DNA of 64,000 nt, taken from positions 5,332,001-5,396,000 of the forward strand of contig NZ_JARUBE010000003.1 in assembly GCF_029626035.1 (NCBI RefSeq), in the 5' to 3' direction. The notes below the pieces were generated by a model, which was given only the letters and a program-made list of their open reading frames with translations, was not told the origin of the DNA and made no database searches. This stretch comes from Micromonospora sp. WMMD980 (GTDB lineage: Bacteria > Actinomycetota > Actinomycetes > Mycobacteriales > Micromonosporaceae). Every line of letters starts with the position of its first letter. The stretch's first letter is position 1. Shown in pieces: positions 1 to 9,009 of the stretch. The position numbers were made by a program, and so were the translations under genes.

Positions 1-1266
1 CCCGTCCCGGTGCCGCCGGCGGCCGGCGTCGACCCGGAGCGGATGGAGATCGGTACGGTCACCGGGCGCGCCGACCCGGTCGGCGTCGACCTCGAAGCGT
101 TGCGCCGGCACACCGTCATCTTCGCCGGCTCCGGTTCCGGGAAGACCGTCCTGATCCGCCGCCTGGTCGAGGAGTGCGCCCTGCGGGGTGTGTCGGCGAT
201 CGTGCTCGATCCCAACAACGATTTGGCCCGGCTCGGCGAGGCGTGGCCCGAGCCCCCGCCGGGCTGGGGCGCGGACGACTCCCGCCGCGCGACGGAATAC
301 CTGACCGGCACCGACATGGTGATCTGGACGCCGGGACGGCAGGCCGGTCGCCCGTTGACCTTCCAGCCGCTGCCGGCGTTCGCGGACGTGCTCGACGACC
401 CGGACGGGTTCACCTCGGCGGTGAACGCCGCCGTCGCCACGCTCGCCCCGCACGCCCGCGTGGACGGCGGCACCGACAAGGCCCGACTCGGCCGGGCCGT
501 GCTGCGCGAGGCGCTCGTCGGCTACGCCCGCACCGGCGCCAACGACCTGCGCGAGTTCGCCGACGTCCTCAACGACCTCCCGGACGGGGTGAGCCAGCTC
601 GACAGCGCCCCGAAGCTGGCCGCGGGCATGGCGCAACTGCTCAAGGCCGCGTTGATCAACGATCCGCTCCTGGGCGGCGCCGGCACGCCCGTCGACCCGG
701 GCGAACTGCTCACCCCACCCCCGGGCCGCCGGGCCCGGATCTCGGTGATCAACCTCGCCGGCCTGACCGAGGAACATCAGCGGCAGAGCTTCGTCAACCA
801 GTTGCAGCTCGCGTTGTTCACCTGGATCAAACGGCACCCGGCCGGGGACCGGCCGCTGGGTGGGCTCTTCGTCATGGACGAGGCACAGACGCTGGCGCCG
901 TCCGGCGCGGTGACCGCCTGCACCCAGAGCACCCTCGCCCTGACCTCGCAGGCCCGCAAGTACGGGCTCGGGCTCGTCTTCGCCACCCAGGCCCCGAAGG
1001 CGTTGCACAACCAGATTCCCGGCAACGCCGCCACCCAGTTCTTCGGCCTGCTCACCGTGCCGGTGCAGATCGAGGCCGCCCGCGACGTGGCCCGGGCGAA
1101 GGGCAGCGACGTGCCCGACATCGGCAAGCTGCGGACCGGCCAGTTCTACGCCGCCGTGGAGGGGGCCCGGTTCGTCAAGATGCAGGCGCCGATGTGCCTG
1201 ACCCACCACCCCCGCAGTCCGCTGACCGTGGAGGAGATCGTCCGGCGAGCCGCCTCGCCCGGGTGA
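1..1266 (+). CDS. HerA-like ATPase (DUF87/FtsK-type), 3' part
   Basis: The frame is open from the first base, so the N-terminus lies outside the window; about 421 residues are visible. A Walker A motif (GSGSGKT) follows a short lead-in about 40 residues into the visible part, after which the chain reads VLDPNNDLARLG, typical of HerA/DUF87 ATPases. A Walker B-like VMDEAQ lies about 290 residues in, followed by a sensor-type segment (FATQAPKALHNQIPGNAA). Members are hexameric DNA-translocating or DNA-processing ATPases. The partner domain, which would specify the role, is probably upstream and not seen. The downstream methyltransferase gene converges on it. Confidence 0.75.
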   Translation, partial: PVPVPPAAGVDPERMEIGTVTGRADPVGVDLEALRRHTVIFAGSGSGKTVLIRRLVEECALRGVSAIVLDPNNDLARLGEAWPEPPPGWGADDSRRATEYLTGTDMVIWTPGRQAGRPLTFQPLPAFADVLDDPDGFTSAVNAAVATLAPHARVDGGTDKARLGRAVLREALVGYARTGANDLREFADVLNDLPDGVSQLDSAPKLAAGMAQLLKAALINDPLLGGAGTPVDPGELLTPPPGRRARISVINLAGLTEEHQRQSFVNQLQLALFTWIKRHPAGDRPLGGLFVMDEAQTLAPSGAVTACTQSTLALTSQARKYGLGLVFATQAPKALHNQIPGNAATQFFGLLTVPVQIEAARDVARAKGSDVPDIGKLRTGQFYAAVEGARFVKMQAPMCLTHHPRSPLTVEEIVRRAASPG

Positions 1267-1360
1267 GCGCCGGCTCGGGACATCGCCCGGCCGGCGCCAC
1301 CGGTCAGGCCAGGGCCGCGCGGCCTGGGCTGAGCCTCACGCCCTGGTCGGCGTCGGAAGG

Positions 1361-2134
1361 TCAGCGGCGCATCCCCACGCCGCCGTAGCCGTGTGACACC
1401 GCCGCCCGCGGCTCGCCGTCGGGCCGCCAGTCGGCCAGCCGGACCAGGCCCGGCTCGACCAGGTCGTAGCCGTCGAGGAAGCGGGCCACCTCGGCGTGGG
1501 TACGGGGCATCAGCGGCGCGCTGCTGCGCCGGTAGACCTCGGTGCCGGCCCGCGCCGGCATCGGCGGCGCGCCGTCCAGGGTCAGGTGGGAGAGCGCGAG
1601 CAGGCTGCCCGGGGCGGTGGCGTCGCGCAGCCGCGCCACCGCCGCCCACGGGTCGTCCGCGTCGGGCACGAAGTGCAGCACCGCGACCAGCAGCAGCGCG
1701 ACCGGCTCGGCCAGGTCGATCGTGGCCCGCAACGCCGGGTCGGCCAGCCACTCATCGGGCCGCCGCAGGTCACCCCGGATGACCACGGTGCGGCCGTCGG
1801 CGGGCAGCAGCCGCCGGGCGTACGCGACGGCCACCTCGTCGTGGTCGACGTAGACCACCCGGGCGTCGGGGTTCACCGCGCGGACCACCTCGTGCACGTT
1901 GCCCTGGGTGGGCAGCCCGGCGCCGACGTCGAGGAACTGGCGTACGCCTCGCTCGGCCGCCCAGCGCACGGCGCGGCGCAGGAAGGCACGGTTGGTCTGG
2001 GCCGCCACCGACGTGTCCGGGAAGATCGTCAGGATCTCCTCGGCGGCGGCCCGGTCGGCGGCGAAGTTGTGGCAGCCGCCCAGGTAGTAGTCGTACATGC
2101 GGGCGACGTTGGGTCGCGTCTCGGCGTCCGTCAC
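1361..2134 (-). CDS. SAM-dependent methyltransferase, DUF574 family
   Basis: 257 residues from a GTG start. The frame stays open upstream, but homologous sequence begins around TRPNVARMYDYYLGG, a family signature, so I use the internal GTG. The Rossmann SAM site is seen as FLDVGAGLPT, followed by VVYVDHDEVAV, where the acidic residue would bind the SAM ribose, and a later LLLVAVLHFVPD segment. The family (older name DUF574) is greatly expanded in Streptomyces and Micromonosporaceae, and the substrates are mostly unknown. It sits between a convergent ATPase gene and the prepilin peptidase gene, with no clear functional link to either. Confidence 0.85.
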   Translation of the reverse strand: MTDAETRPNVARMYDYYLGGCHNFAADRAAAEEILTIFPDTSVAAQTNRAFLRRAVRWAAERGVRQFLDVGAGLPTQGNVHEVVRAVNPDARVVYVDHDEVAVAYARRLLPADGRTVVIRGDLRRPDEWLADPALRATIDLAEPVALLLVAVLHFVPDADDPWAAVARLRDATAPGSLLALSHLTLDGAPPMPARAGTEVYRRSSAPLMPRTHAEVARFLDGYDLVEPGLVRLADWRPDGEPRAAVSHGYGGVGMRR

Positions 2135-2231
2135 GCCCTGATGTCTAGCACCCTGCGCGACCCTCCGCCGACCCGCCGTGCGGTGTTGAGGACGGGCCCC
2201 GCCTTGCCTCCGGGCGGGGCCGAGCACACGT

Positions 2232-3005
2232 TCAGGTGGTCAGCACGAGCGTGGCGGCGGTGCCGAGGACGAGGAACGGGCCGAAGGGCAGATCGCTCGA
2301 CCAGCGGAGCCGGCGGACCGCGAGCAGCGCCAGGCCGGCCACCCCGGCGAGGGTCATCGCGAGCACCAGGCCGGCGAGGAGCACCGGCCAGCCGTGCCAG
2401 CCGAGCAGCGCGCCGGCGCCGAGCGCCAGCTTGGCGTCGCCGAGGCCGAACCCGCGCCGGCCGAACAGCAGCGTGGTGACCGCGAAGCCGGCGGCGAGCG
2501 CCAGCCCGGCCTCGACCGCCCGCAACCAGGACGCCGGGCCGGATCCGGCCAGCGCGGTCACGCCGAGCAGCGCCCACACCCCGGCCGCCGCCGGCCAGGT
2601 GAGCCGGTCGGGCAGCCGGTGCGACGCGGCGTCCACCAGTGCCATGGGCACCGCCCAGGCGAGCCACCAGGCCAGTGCCAGGCGCACGCCGAGCGGCCCG
2701 CCGGACAGGGTCAGCACGGCCGCCGCGATCAGCAACGCCACCTCCGCCACCGCGGGCGGCGCGCCGACGCGGGCTCGGCAGCCCGGGCACCGGGCCGCCG
2801 GACCGAGCGCCGGCAGCGGTTGGTCCAGCCCGATCGGGGTGCCGCACGCGTCGCAGCCGATCCGGTCCGGGTGGTCCGGCTCTACGGCGTAGCGGGCCAC
2901 GGCGAGCCGGACCGGCGGTACGACCGCGAGGACGGCCAACAGCCGGACGACCGGGCGACGGGCGGCTACCGGTGGGTGGGGGCGGCGGGCCCGTTCGGTG
3001 GTCAC
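2232..3005 (-). CDS. prepilin peptidase, A24 family (TadV/CpaA-like)
   Basis: 257 residues from GTG; the upstream extension of the frame is Arg/Pro-rich and looks non-coding. This polytopic membrane aspartyl protease would cleave the leader of Flp-type pilins and pseudopilins. Two CxxC pairs (CDAC and CPGC) form the cytoplasmic zinc-binding loop usually found in bifunctional prepilin peptidases. The catalytic aspartates are in DAASHRLPDRL and in the GxGDxK signature (GLGDAKL). About seven hydrophobic segments follow. It is divergent from, and surely serves, the Tad pilus genes that start at 3574. Confidence 0.88.
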   Translation of the reverse strand: MTTERARRPHPPVAARRPVVRLLAVLAVVPPVRLAVARYAVEPDHPDRIGCDACGTPIGLDQPLPALGPAARCPGCRARVGAPPAVAEVALLIAAAVLTLSGGPLGVRLALAWWLAWAVPMALVDAASHRLPDRLTWPAAAGVWALLGVTALAGSGPASWLRAVEAGLALAAGFAVTTLLFGRRGFGLGDAKLALGAGALLGWHGWPVLLAGLVLAMTLAGVAGLALLAVRRLRWSSDLPFGPFLVLGTAATLVLTT

Positions 3006-3573
3006 GCCGGCTCCCCCGTCCGGCCGGCGTGGCCTCCACAGCGGAGCACGCAGAGTGACAGATCTTCGACCGGCGTGTGACGGATGGCGCGGAAAGAGGC
3101 GGCCGCGCGCCCGGTGCCGCCGGCGTGGACGAGCTGCGGCGGGCCGGTGGGACGGATCGGACGACCTGGGTGTTCCTCTCCCATATCGGTGGCCCCGAGG
3201 GGGGTCGCTGAGGGTTGGTGGACGAGTGCGGGTGGGCGCACGCCCTCCGCCCGGCCGACCGTGGCGCATCCACCCGTCGCGGTCCGGACATTCACCCGCA
3301 CCCACCACCCGTCTTCACTCACCGTGTTCACGTGAATTGCCTCTGTTGCATCGGCGGACGTCAGCCTATGCTCGCCCCTTGGGTACGACGCAACCCCCGA
3401 TCAATTGGCGTCGGAGGCCGACCGAGGACATCAGCTCCACATTCGACAAAGATCAGCACAGGTAAATGCAAGCGGTGGCCATCGAGGCCCGGTCGGACAG
3501 ATCCGGGCGTGCTTCCGCATGCCCGGGGCGACCCACGCGACCGCACCGGGCCGGCACCGAGGAGGGCTCGGCC
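3006..3573. other. 568-bp divergent intergenic region upstream of the Tad locus
   Basis: It lies between the prepilin peptidase start and the lipoprotein start. No reading frame in it has convincing protein character. The stretch 3330-3470 is markedly richer in A and T than its surroundings and is the likeliest promoter zone for the rightward pilus genes. I see no riboswitch consensus. A good Shine-Dalgarno (GAGGAGGG, 3559-3566) sits 7 bases before the TTG start at 3574. Confidence 0.5.
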
Positions 3574-4140
3574 TTGCGCGTATGGCAATCCCGCCGATGG
3601 GAAATCTGCCTGCTCAGCCTTGCACTGGTGGCCGGCACGGCCGGCTGCGGCGGCGGGGCCGAGGTGGCCGCCGGCCCGCTGGCCGGGGGCGCCGCCGCAC
3701 CCGCCACCCATTCCACCGCCGACGAGCGCGCCGCCGAAAAGGCGGCACTCGCCGCCTATTCCGGATATCTCGACGTCTCCCGGGCGGCGAGTGCGCGCAG
3801 CGATCCCGGCCATCCCGCACTGGACCGTTTTCTGGCCGATCCGCTGCTGACCCGGGTGCGGGTGGCAATTCGTGACGCGAAGGAGCACGGCGCGATGCGT
3901 ACCGGAAAACTCGTTTCCGATCCGACCGTCGTCTCGGTCGACCTGGCCGCCGACCCGCCCACCGTCGAGATCCAGGACTGCCTGGACGCGAGCGGCTACC
4001 GGCTGGTCTACGCCAAGGACCGCAGGACCGTGCCCGGCACCCGCGGCGGGCGCTACCTCGCCACCGCGACCGCGGCCCGCTACCCGGACGGCCGATGGCT
4101 GGTCAACACCGGCGCGGCGCACCAGGACCAGCCGTGCTGA
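3574..4140 (+). CDS. putative lipoprotein at the head of the Tad locus
   Basis: 188 residues. The TTG start is chosen because GAGGAGGG stands 7 bases upstream and because the product then begins with a short basic segment, a hydrophobic stretch and a lipobox (LVAGTAGC), giving a lipid-anchored cell-surface protein. The mature part starts with an Ala/Gly-rich linker, followed by a compact domain of about 120 residues with two cysteines (one in QDCLD, one at the C-terminus), ending in VNTGAAHQDQPC. Fold and function are not recognised. Its stop overlaps the next start (GTGCTGA), so it is translationally coupled to the pilus operon and may be an accessory or surface-assembly factor. Confidence 0.7.
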   Translation: MRVWQSRRWEICLLSLALVAGTAGCGGGAEVAAGPLAGGAAAPATHSTADERAAEKAALAAYSGYLDVSRAASARSDPGHPALDRFLADPLLTRVRVAIRDAKEHGAMRTGKLVSDPTVVSVDLAADPPTVEIQDCLDASGYRLVYAKDRRTVPGTRGGRYLATATAARYPDGRWLVNTGAAHQDQPC

Positions 4141-5081
4141 CCTGGGGAGGAGAGGACGTCCCGGCCCGGCCGGCCCGGGCCGGGACGTCCCACCGGCGGT
4201 GGTTCGCCGCCGGCCTGGCGGCGCTGCTCATGCTGACCGGCGCGCCGGCACGGGCCGCCGACCCGGGCGGCTCCTGCCCACCGGGACAGACCGACTGCGA
4301 CGTCTGGGACGACGACCCACCCGTCCCCGGAGACCCCGGCGGGCCGGGCGGCGGCGGAGACGGCGGCGGCAACGGGGGCGGCGCCGCGAAGTGCCAGTGG
4401 AACGGCCGCGCCATCCCCTGCTACGACGATCTGCTCGGCTGGTTCAACAACGGCGACGGCTGCTACTACAAGCTGGCGGAGCCGCAGGGGGACCCACCCC
4501 CCGGCAAGCAGTACTACGTGGCGAGCTGCAACGGCGGCGCCACCGGGCAGCAGACGCTCGTGCTGCGCGACGCCCCGCCGCCCGGCTACGGCACACCGCC
4601 CGACCCGGAGGAGTTGGCCCGGCGCGCGCTCGCCTCGATCTCGCTGCTGCGGCCCCGCGTCTCGGTCGCGCCCCGGCGCAGCAAGGGCCCCGGTCTGGTC
4701 GGCCTGCCGGTCTGGATGTGGGCCAGCCCCGGCGCCTCCTACTTCGGGCCGCTGTCCGCCTCGGCCTCGGACCGCGGGCTGACCGTCGAGATCACCGCCA
4801 AGGTGAGCCGCATCGTCTGGCACATGGCCGACGGCCTCGACGTCACCTGCACCGGGCCGGGCACCCCCTACCAGGCGGACGGGCCGAATGCCGGAGGGCC
4901 CTCGCCGGACTGCGGCCTCCCGCACGGCTACGCCCAGGCGCGCACCTACCAGGTCCACGCCACCACGTTCTGGACCGTCGAGTGGACGTCCAGCGGCGGG
5001 GAGAGCGGCGAGATCGCCCAGAGCCGGGTCAGCGGTGTCGTCCCGGTGCAGATCAACGAGCTTCAGGTGGTGACCCGATGA
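4134..5081 (+). CDS. secreted Cys-rich protein of the Tad locus
   Basis: 315 residues from GTG, overlapping the lipoprotein stop. A basic segment (RRW) and hydrophobic run ending APARA gives a Sec-type signal peptide with cleavage near residue 40. The mature N-terminus is Pro/Gly/Asp-rich with several cysteines (CPPGQTDCDVW), then a domain with paired cysteines (CQWNGRAIPCYDD; GDGCYYK) and a beta-rich C-terminal half with aromatic and Gly residues. No catalytic motif is seen. Position two in the operon and the exported character suggest a surface or pilus-associated component. No known family is recognised with confidence. Confidence 0.7.
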   Translation: MLTWGGEDVPARPARAGTSHRRWFAAGLAALLMLTGAPARAADPGGSCPPGQTDCDVWDDDPPVPGDPGGPGGGGDGGGNGGGAAKCQWNGRAIPCYDDLLGWFNNGDGCYYKLAEPQGDPPPGKQYYVASCNGGATGQQTLVLRDAPPPGYGTPPDPEELARRALASISLLRPRVSVAPRRSKGPGLVGLPVWMWASPGASYFGPLSASASDRGLTVEITAKVSRIVWHMADGLDVTCTGPGTPYQADGPNAGGPSPDCGLPHGYAQARTYQVHATTFWTVEWTSSGGESGEIAQSRVSGVVPVQINELQVVTR

Positions 5082-5743
5082 GTGTCGTGGCAGCCCGGAA
5101 CGGGACCCCGGTGGAGGCGCCCGTCGCACCGCCCAAGGTGGTCCGGCAGCGGCGGATCCGGCCCGGCCTGCTCGGCCTGGCGATCCTGCTGATCGCGCTC
5201 GGCGGCCTCGGCGCGGCGTTCGCGGTCACCTCGGTGCGCTCCACCGGCAGCTACCTGGCGGTGGCCCGGCCGGTCGAGGTGGGCCAGCAGATCACCGCCG
5301 ACGACCTGGTGCCGGTGCGCGTCTCCGGCGGACGCGAACTGCGTCCGGTGCCGGCCGCCCGGATGAAGGACCTCGTCGGCCTGCGCGCGGCCGTCCGGCT
5401 CACCCCGGGCACGCTGCTCACCCCGGCCCAGCTCACCGACGCCCCGCTGCTCGGCCCCGGCCAGCAGCAGATCGCGCTGGGCCTGGAGACCGCCCGGGTG
5501 CCGGCCCGCAAGCTGCACCCCGGCGACAAGGTGCTGCTGGTCAGCACGCCGGACAGCGGCGCCAGCGGCGCCGAGGCGACGCGTGGCGGCGGCACCCGGT
5601 TCGAGGCCACCGTGATCGACACGGCCACGCCGGAGAACGACGACGTGGTGGTCTACCTGGCGCTCGCCGTCCGGGACGTGCCGGCGGTGGTGGTGCTGGC
5701 CGCGGACGACCGGATCGCGCTCGTGCTCACCGGGGCGGCCTGA
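5078..5743 (+). CDS. CpaB-like SAF-domain pilus assembly protein
   Basis: 221 residues; ATGA overlap with the preceding stop. One N-terminal membrane segment (residues about 28-50, LLGLAILLIALGG) follows a basic cytoplasmic start. A SAF domain then begins at about residue 60: VARPVEVGQQITADDLVPV is the classic SAF opening, and LTPGTLLTPAQL continues it. The C-terminal beta-rich half resembles the RcpC/CpaB region. In Tad systems, CpaB/RcpC is a periplasmic or envelope component that engages the secretin in Gram-negatives. Actinobacteria lack the secretin, so here it probably acts at the cell-wall side of the membrane. Confidence 0.75.
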   Translation: MSVVAARNGTPVEAPVAPPKVVRQRRIRPGLLGLAILLIALGGLGAAFAVTSVRSTGSYLAVARPVEVGQQITADDLVPVRVSGGRELRPVPAARMKDLVGLRAAVRLTPGTLLTPAQLTDAPLLGPGQQQIALGLETARVPARKLHPGDKVLLVSTPDSGASGAEATRGGGTRFEATVIDTATPENDDVVVYLALAVRDVPAVVVLAADDRIALVLTGAA

Positions 5744-6576
5744 TGGCGATCATCGCTTTGCTCTCGGCGAAGGGTTCGCCGGGCGTCACCACCACCGCGC
5801 TCGCCGCGGCGCTGAGCTGGCACCGCCGGCTCGTGCTGGCCGAGTGCGACCCGGCCGGCGGCTCGATCCTCGCCGGTTACCTGGGCGGGGCGCTCGACGG
5901 GCCGCGCGGCATCGGCGAGCTGGCCGTCGGCGAGCTGCGCGACGGCAGCCTGGAGAGCGCGTTCTGGTCGCAACTGGTCGACCTGGACGCGCCGCGCCGC
6001 GAACGGCTGCTGCTGCCCGGCGTGGTCGACCCGGCCCAGGCCGGCAGCCTGGTGCCGCTCTGGCAACGCTTCGCCGACTACTTCACCGGCCTGGAACGGG
6101 GGATGCCCCCGTACGACGTGCTGGTCGACTGCGGACGGTTGGCGGTGGGTGGTCCACCGTGGCCGCTGCTGCGGGCCGCCGCGGTGGTGCTGCTGGTCAC
6201 CCGGGCGCACCTGCCCGACCTCTCCGCCACCCGGGCCACGGTCCGGGCCGTCGAACGGGACCTCACCGAACACCGGGTCCCGCCCGGCAACCTGCGCCTG
6301 CTGGTGGTCGGCGACGGGCACGGCACCAGCGAGATCAGCAAGGCGCTGCGACTGCCGGTGATCGCCCGGCTGCCGCACGACCCGCGTACCGCCGAGGTGC
6401 TCGCCCACGGCGGCACCGTGCGCGCCAACCGGCCGCTCATGCGCGCGGCCGGCGCGCTGGAGGTGCCGGTCCGGGCGCTGCTGGACCGGCGGCGGGCCCG
6501 GCTGGCCTGGCCCGGGGCGACCGCGCCGGCCACGACGCCGACGCCCAGCGTCCAGGGGGTGCCCGGTGCGGTTTGA
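5743..6576 (+). CDS. CpaE/TadZ-like ParA-family ATPase
   Basis: 277 residues; the start overlaps the previous stop (TGATG). The N-terminus reads IIALLSAKGSPGVTTTALA, a deviant Walker A of the MinD/ParA superfamily (KGSPGVTTTA); the second P-loop lysine is absent. An acidic strand LVLAECDPAGGS follows. In Tad systems TadZ/CpaE localises the secretion ATPase at the membrane. The replacement of the terminal GKT by GVTTT is common in the actinobacterial branch and may mean nucleotide binding without strong hydrolysis. The last 30 residues are Pro/Thr/Ala-rich. Confidence 0.78.
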   Translation: MAIIALLSAKGSPGVTTTALAAALSWHRRLVLAECDPAGGSILAGYLGGALDGPRGIGELAVGELRDGSLESAFWSQLVDLDAPRRERLLLPGVVDPAQAGSLVPLWQRFADYFTGLERGMPPYDVLVDCGRLAVGGPPWPLLRAAAVVLLVTRAHLPDLSATRATVRAVERDLTEHRVPPGNLRLLVVGDGHGTSEISKALRLPVIARLPHDPRTAEVLAHGGTVRANRPLMRAAGALEVPVRALLDRRRARLAWPGATAPATTPTPSVQGVPGAV

Positions 6577-8110
6577 GCCTGTCTCGTACGACCCGCGCGG
6601 GCAGCAGCCCGGCGTCGTCTCCACGGTTCCGCCGCTGGCGGCGCCGAACGGGCGGCACCACGTTTCCGGGCCGGCGCTGCCCGCCGCCCCGCCGGCCGCG
6701 CCGCCGCGCCCCCGGGTCGACTTCGCGGTGGTTCGCGAACTGCGCCGGGAGCTGAGCGAACGGCTCACCCACTGGCAGCGCGGCCGGGAGTTCGACGCCG
6801 ACGCCGAGGAGGTCGAGCGGGCCCGGCTGGCCGTCGCGGTGGTCTCCGCCTACGCGGACTCGGTGCGCCGGGGCGGCCGGCCGATGGCCGCCGACGAGGA
6901 GCGGCTGCTGCTCGACCAGGTGACCGCCGAGCTGGTCGGGCTGGGCCGGCTCCAGACGCTGCTGGTCGACGAGACCATCGAGGAGGTGCACATCCTCGGC
7001 TGCGACCAGGTACGCATCACCCGGCACGGCGGCGGCGTCGACTGGGCCGAGCCGATCGCCGAGACCGACGACGAGCTGGTGGAGATCCTGCAGGCCGCCG
7101 CCCGCCGGGCCGGGGCCACCGAGCGGTCGCTCTCCACCAGCAAGCCCACGCTCGACCTGCAACTGCCCGACGGCAGCCGGCTCGCCGCGGTGTTCCTGGT
7201 CAGCCACCGCCCCTACGCGGTGATCCGCAAGCACAACACGCTCGACGTGAGCCTGGAGGACATCGCCGGCGGCCGGCCCGACCTGGACGAGATGATCGAC
7301 CCGCTGCTGCGCGACTTCCTCCGCGCGTCCATGCGGGCCGGGCTGAACATCATGGTCGCCGGGCTGGCCGGGGCCGGGAAGACCACTGTCATCCGGGCGT
7401 TGATGGACGACATCCCGGCCGACGAGCCGTACGTGCTGCTGGAGGAGAGCCGGGAACTGCTGCCGGCCCGGCGCGGGCACAAGCACCGGGCGGTGATGAG
7501 CTTCGAGTCCCGGGAGGGGCACGGCGAACGCGGCGCGGACGGTCGACCCGCCGGCGAGGTGAGCATCGCCGACCTGATCCCGGTGTCGCTGCGGATGGGC
7601 GTGCTGCGGATCATCGTCGGCGAGGTGCGGTCCCGGGAGATCGTGCCGATGCTCCAGGCGATGACCACCAGCCGCGGGTCGATGTGCACCATCCACGCCC
7701 GCACCCCGGCGGGGGTGAGCGAACGCATCATCGAGCTGGCGCTCTCTCACGGCCGGGAGATGACCGTCGACCAGGCCCGGCGAATGGCCGGCAACGCGCT
7801 CGACCTGATCGTCTACGTCACGGTCGAGGACGAGACCGCGATCGGCGGCCGCAAGCACCGCTTCGTCTCGCACGTCGAGGAGGTCATCGGCGTCGGCGAG
7901 GGCAACCGGATCACCACCACCACGGTCTTCGGGCCGGGGCCGGACGGCCGGGCGGTCCCCCGCCACCTGCCCGAGCGGATCCGCGACCAGTTGCTGCGGG
8001 TCGGCTACGACGCCCGCCTGCTCACCCGGTTCGTCGAGGCCGGGGTGGGCGCCTGGCGGCGTCCCCGGCACACCCGTCTCGGGCACCGGCCGAACGGGGG
8101 GCCGGCATGA
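6566..8110 (+). CDS. tadA: Tad pilus assembly ATPase TadA/CpaF
   Basis: 514 residues, GTG start inside the end of the previous gene. This is the type II/IV secretion ATPase that powers pilin polymerisation. After a disordered N-terminus of about 60 residues comes the N-terminal domain (ELRRELSERLTHWQRG), then the core: Walker A GLAGAGKTT (about residue 265), an Asp box region, Walker B-like LRIIVGEVRSREI, and the His box TSRGSMCTIHA. All elements expected for an active hexameric ATPase are present. Length is normal for actinobacterial CpaF. It is coupled to tadB (ATGA overlap). Confidence 0.92.
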   Translation: MRFEPVSYDPRGQQPGVVSTVPPLAAPNGRHHVSGPALPAAPPAAPPRPRVDFAVVRELRRELSERLTHWQRGREFDADAEEVERARLAVAVVSAYADSVRRGGRPMAADEERLLLDQVTAELVGLGRLQTLLVDETIEEVHILGCDQVRITRHGGGVDWAEPIAETDDELVEILQAAARRAGATERSLSTSKPTLDLQLPDGSRLAAVFLVSHRPYAVIRKHNTLDVSLEDIAGGRPDLDEMIDPLLRDFLRASMRAGLNIMVAGLAGAGKTTVIRALMDDIPADEPYVLLEESRELLPARRGHKHRAVMSFESREGHGERGADGRPAGEVSIADLIPVSLRMGVLRIIVGEVRSREIVPMLQAMTTSRGSMCTIHARTPAGVSERIIELALSHGREMTVDQARRMAGNALDLIVYVTVEDETAIGGRKHRFVSHVEEVIGVGEGNRITTTTVFGPGPDGRAVPRHLPERIRDQLLRVGYDARLLTRFVEAGVGAWRRPRHTRLGHRPNGGPA

Positions 8111-9009
8111 CGCAGATCGAACTGATCGCGGTGGTCTCCGGCGCGGCCTGTGTGGCCGGTCTGGTGCTGACCGTGGTCGCGCTCGTCGGCACGCGCCGGC
8201 CACCGAGGTCGACGCCGGGCGGCGCCGGGCCGGGCCTGGGCCGGCTCTGGACCGGCTCCGGCGCCGGCCGGGCCGACCAGCGCCGGCACCAGATGCTGCT
8301 GGTGGCCGCGGTGGTCGTCGGGGCGCTGGCGTTCCTGCTCACCGGGCTGCCGGTGGTCGGGTTGCTGGTGGCGCTCGCGGTGCCCGGCGTGCCGTGGCTG
8401 TTCGCGGTCGGCCGGGCCGAGCAGCGGGCCATCGCCCGGATCGAGGCGGTCGGCGAGTGGACCCGGCGACTCAAGGACATCTCCGGCACCGGCCAGGGGC
8501 TCCAGCAGGCCATCGTCGGCACCATCACCACCGCGCCGGAGGAGATCCAGGAGGAGATACGCACGCTCGCCGCCCGCCTCCAGGCCGGATGGCTCGCGAA
8601 GTCCGCGCTGCTCGCCTTCGCCGACGAGATCGCCGACCCGGTGGCCGATCAGGTGGTGGCCGCGCTGATCCTGCACCTCACCGACCGGGGTGAGCGCCTC
8701 GGCGACGTGCTCGGTTCGATCGCCGGCGCCGCCTCCGCCGAGGTCGCCACCCGACGCGAGGTCGAGGCGAAGCGCACGCAGCCCCGGTTCGCGGTCCGCT
8801 TCCTCACCGGCATGACCCTGGCGACGCTTGCCTACGGGCTGGTGAACAGCGACTACATCCGCCCCTACGGGACGGTGACCGGGCAGCTCGTGATGGCGGT
8901 GCTCGGCGCGGCGTTCATCGCGCTGCTGGTCTGGGTGCGGTCGATGAGCCAGCCGCCGCGCCCGGCCCGCTTCCTGCCGGCCCCCGACCCGGAGGAGGCG
9001 ATCGCCTGA
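8107..9009 (+). CDS. tadB: TadB-like inner-membrane platform protein
   Basis: 300 residues from ATG overlapping the tadA stop. A type II secretion F-like domain: an N-terminal membrane segment, a Gly/Pro/Arg linker, two further membrane helices (about residues 60-105), a cytoplasmic helical domain containing EWTRRLKDISGTGQGLQQAI, and two C-terminal membrane helices (LATLAYGLVNSDY; LVMAVLGAAFIALLVWV). TadB and TadC form the membrane platform on which TadA acts. The start of the next gene overlaps the stop by one base. Confidence 0.88.
   Translation: MTQIELIAVVSGAACVAGLVLTVVALVGTRRPPRSTPGGAGPGLGRLWTGSGAGRADQRRHQMLLVAAVVVGALAFLLTGLPVVGLLVALAVPGVPWLFAVGRAEQRAIARIEAVGEWTRRLKDISGTGQGLQQAIVGTITTAPEEIQEEIRTLAARLQAGWLAKSALLAFADEIADPVADQVVAALILHLTDRGERLGDVLGSIAGAASAEVATRREVEAKRTQPRFAVRFLTGMTLATLAYGLVNSDYIRPYGTVTGQLVMAVLGAAFIALLVWVRSMSQPPRPARFLPAPDPEEAIA

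Noticed and set aside
3466-3573. Riboswitch or longer N-terminus upstream of the Tad lipoprotein
   Set aside because: The GC-rich stretch matches no riboswitch consensus I know, and the longer frame lacks a signal peptide; the TTG at 3574 explains ribosome site and lipobox.
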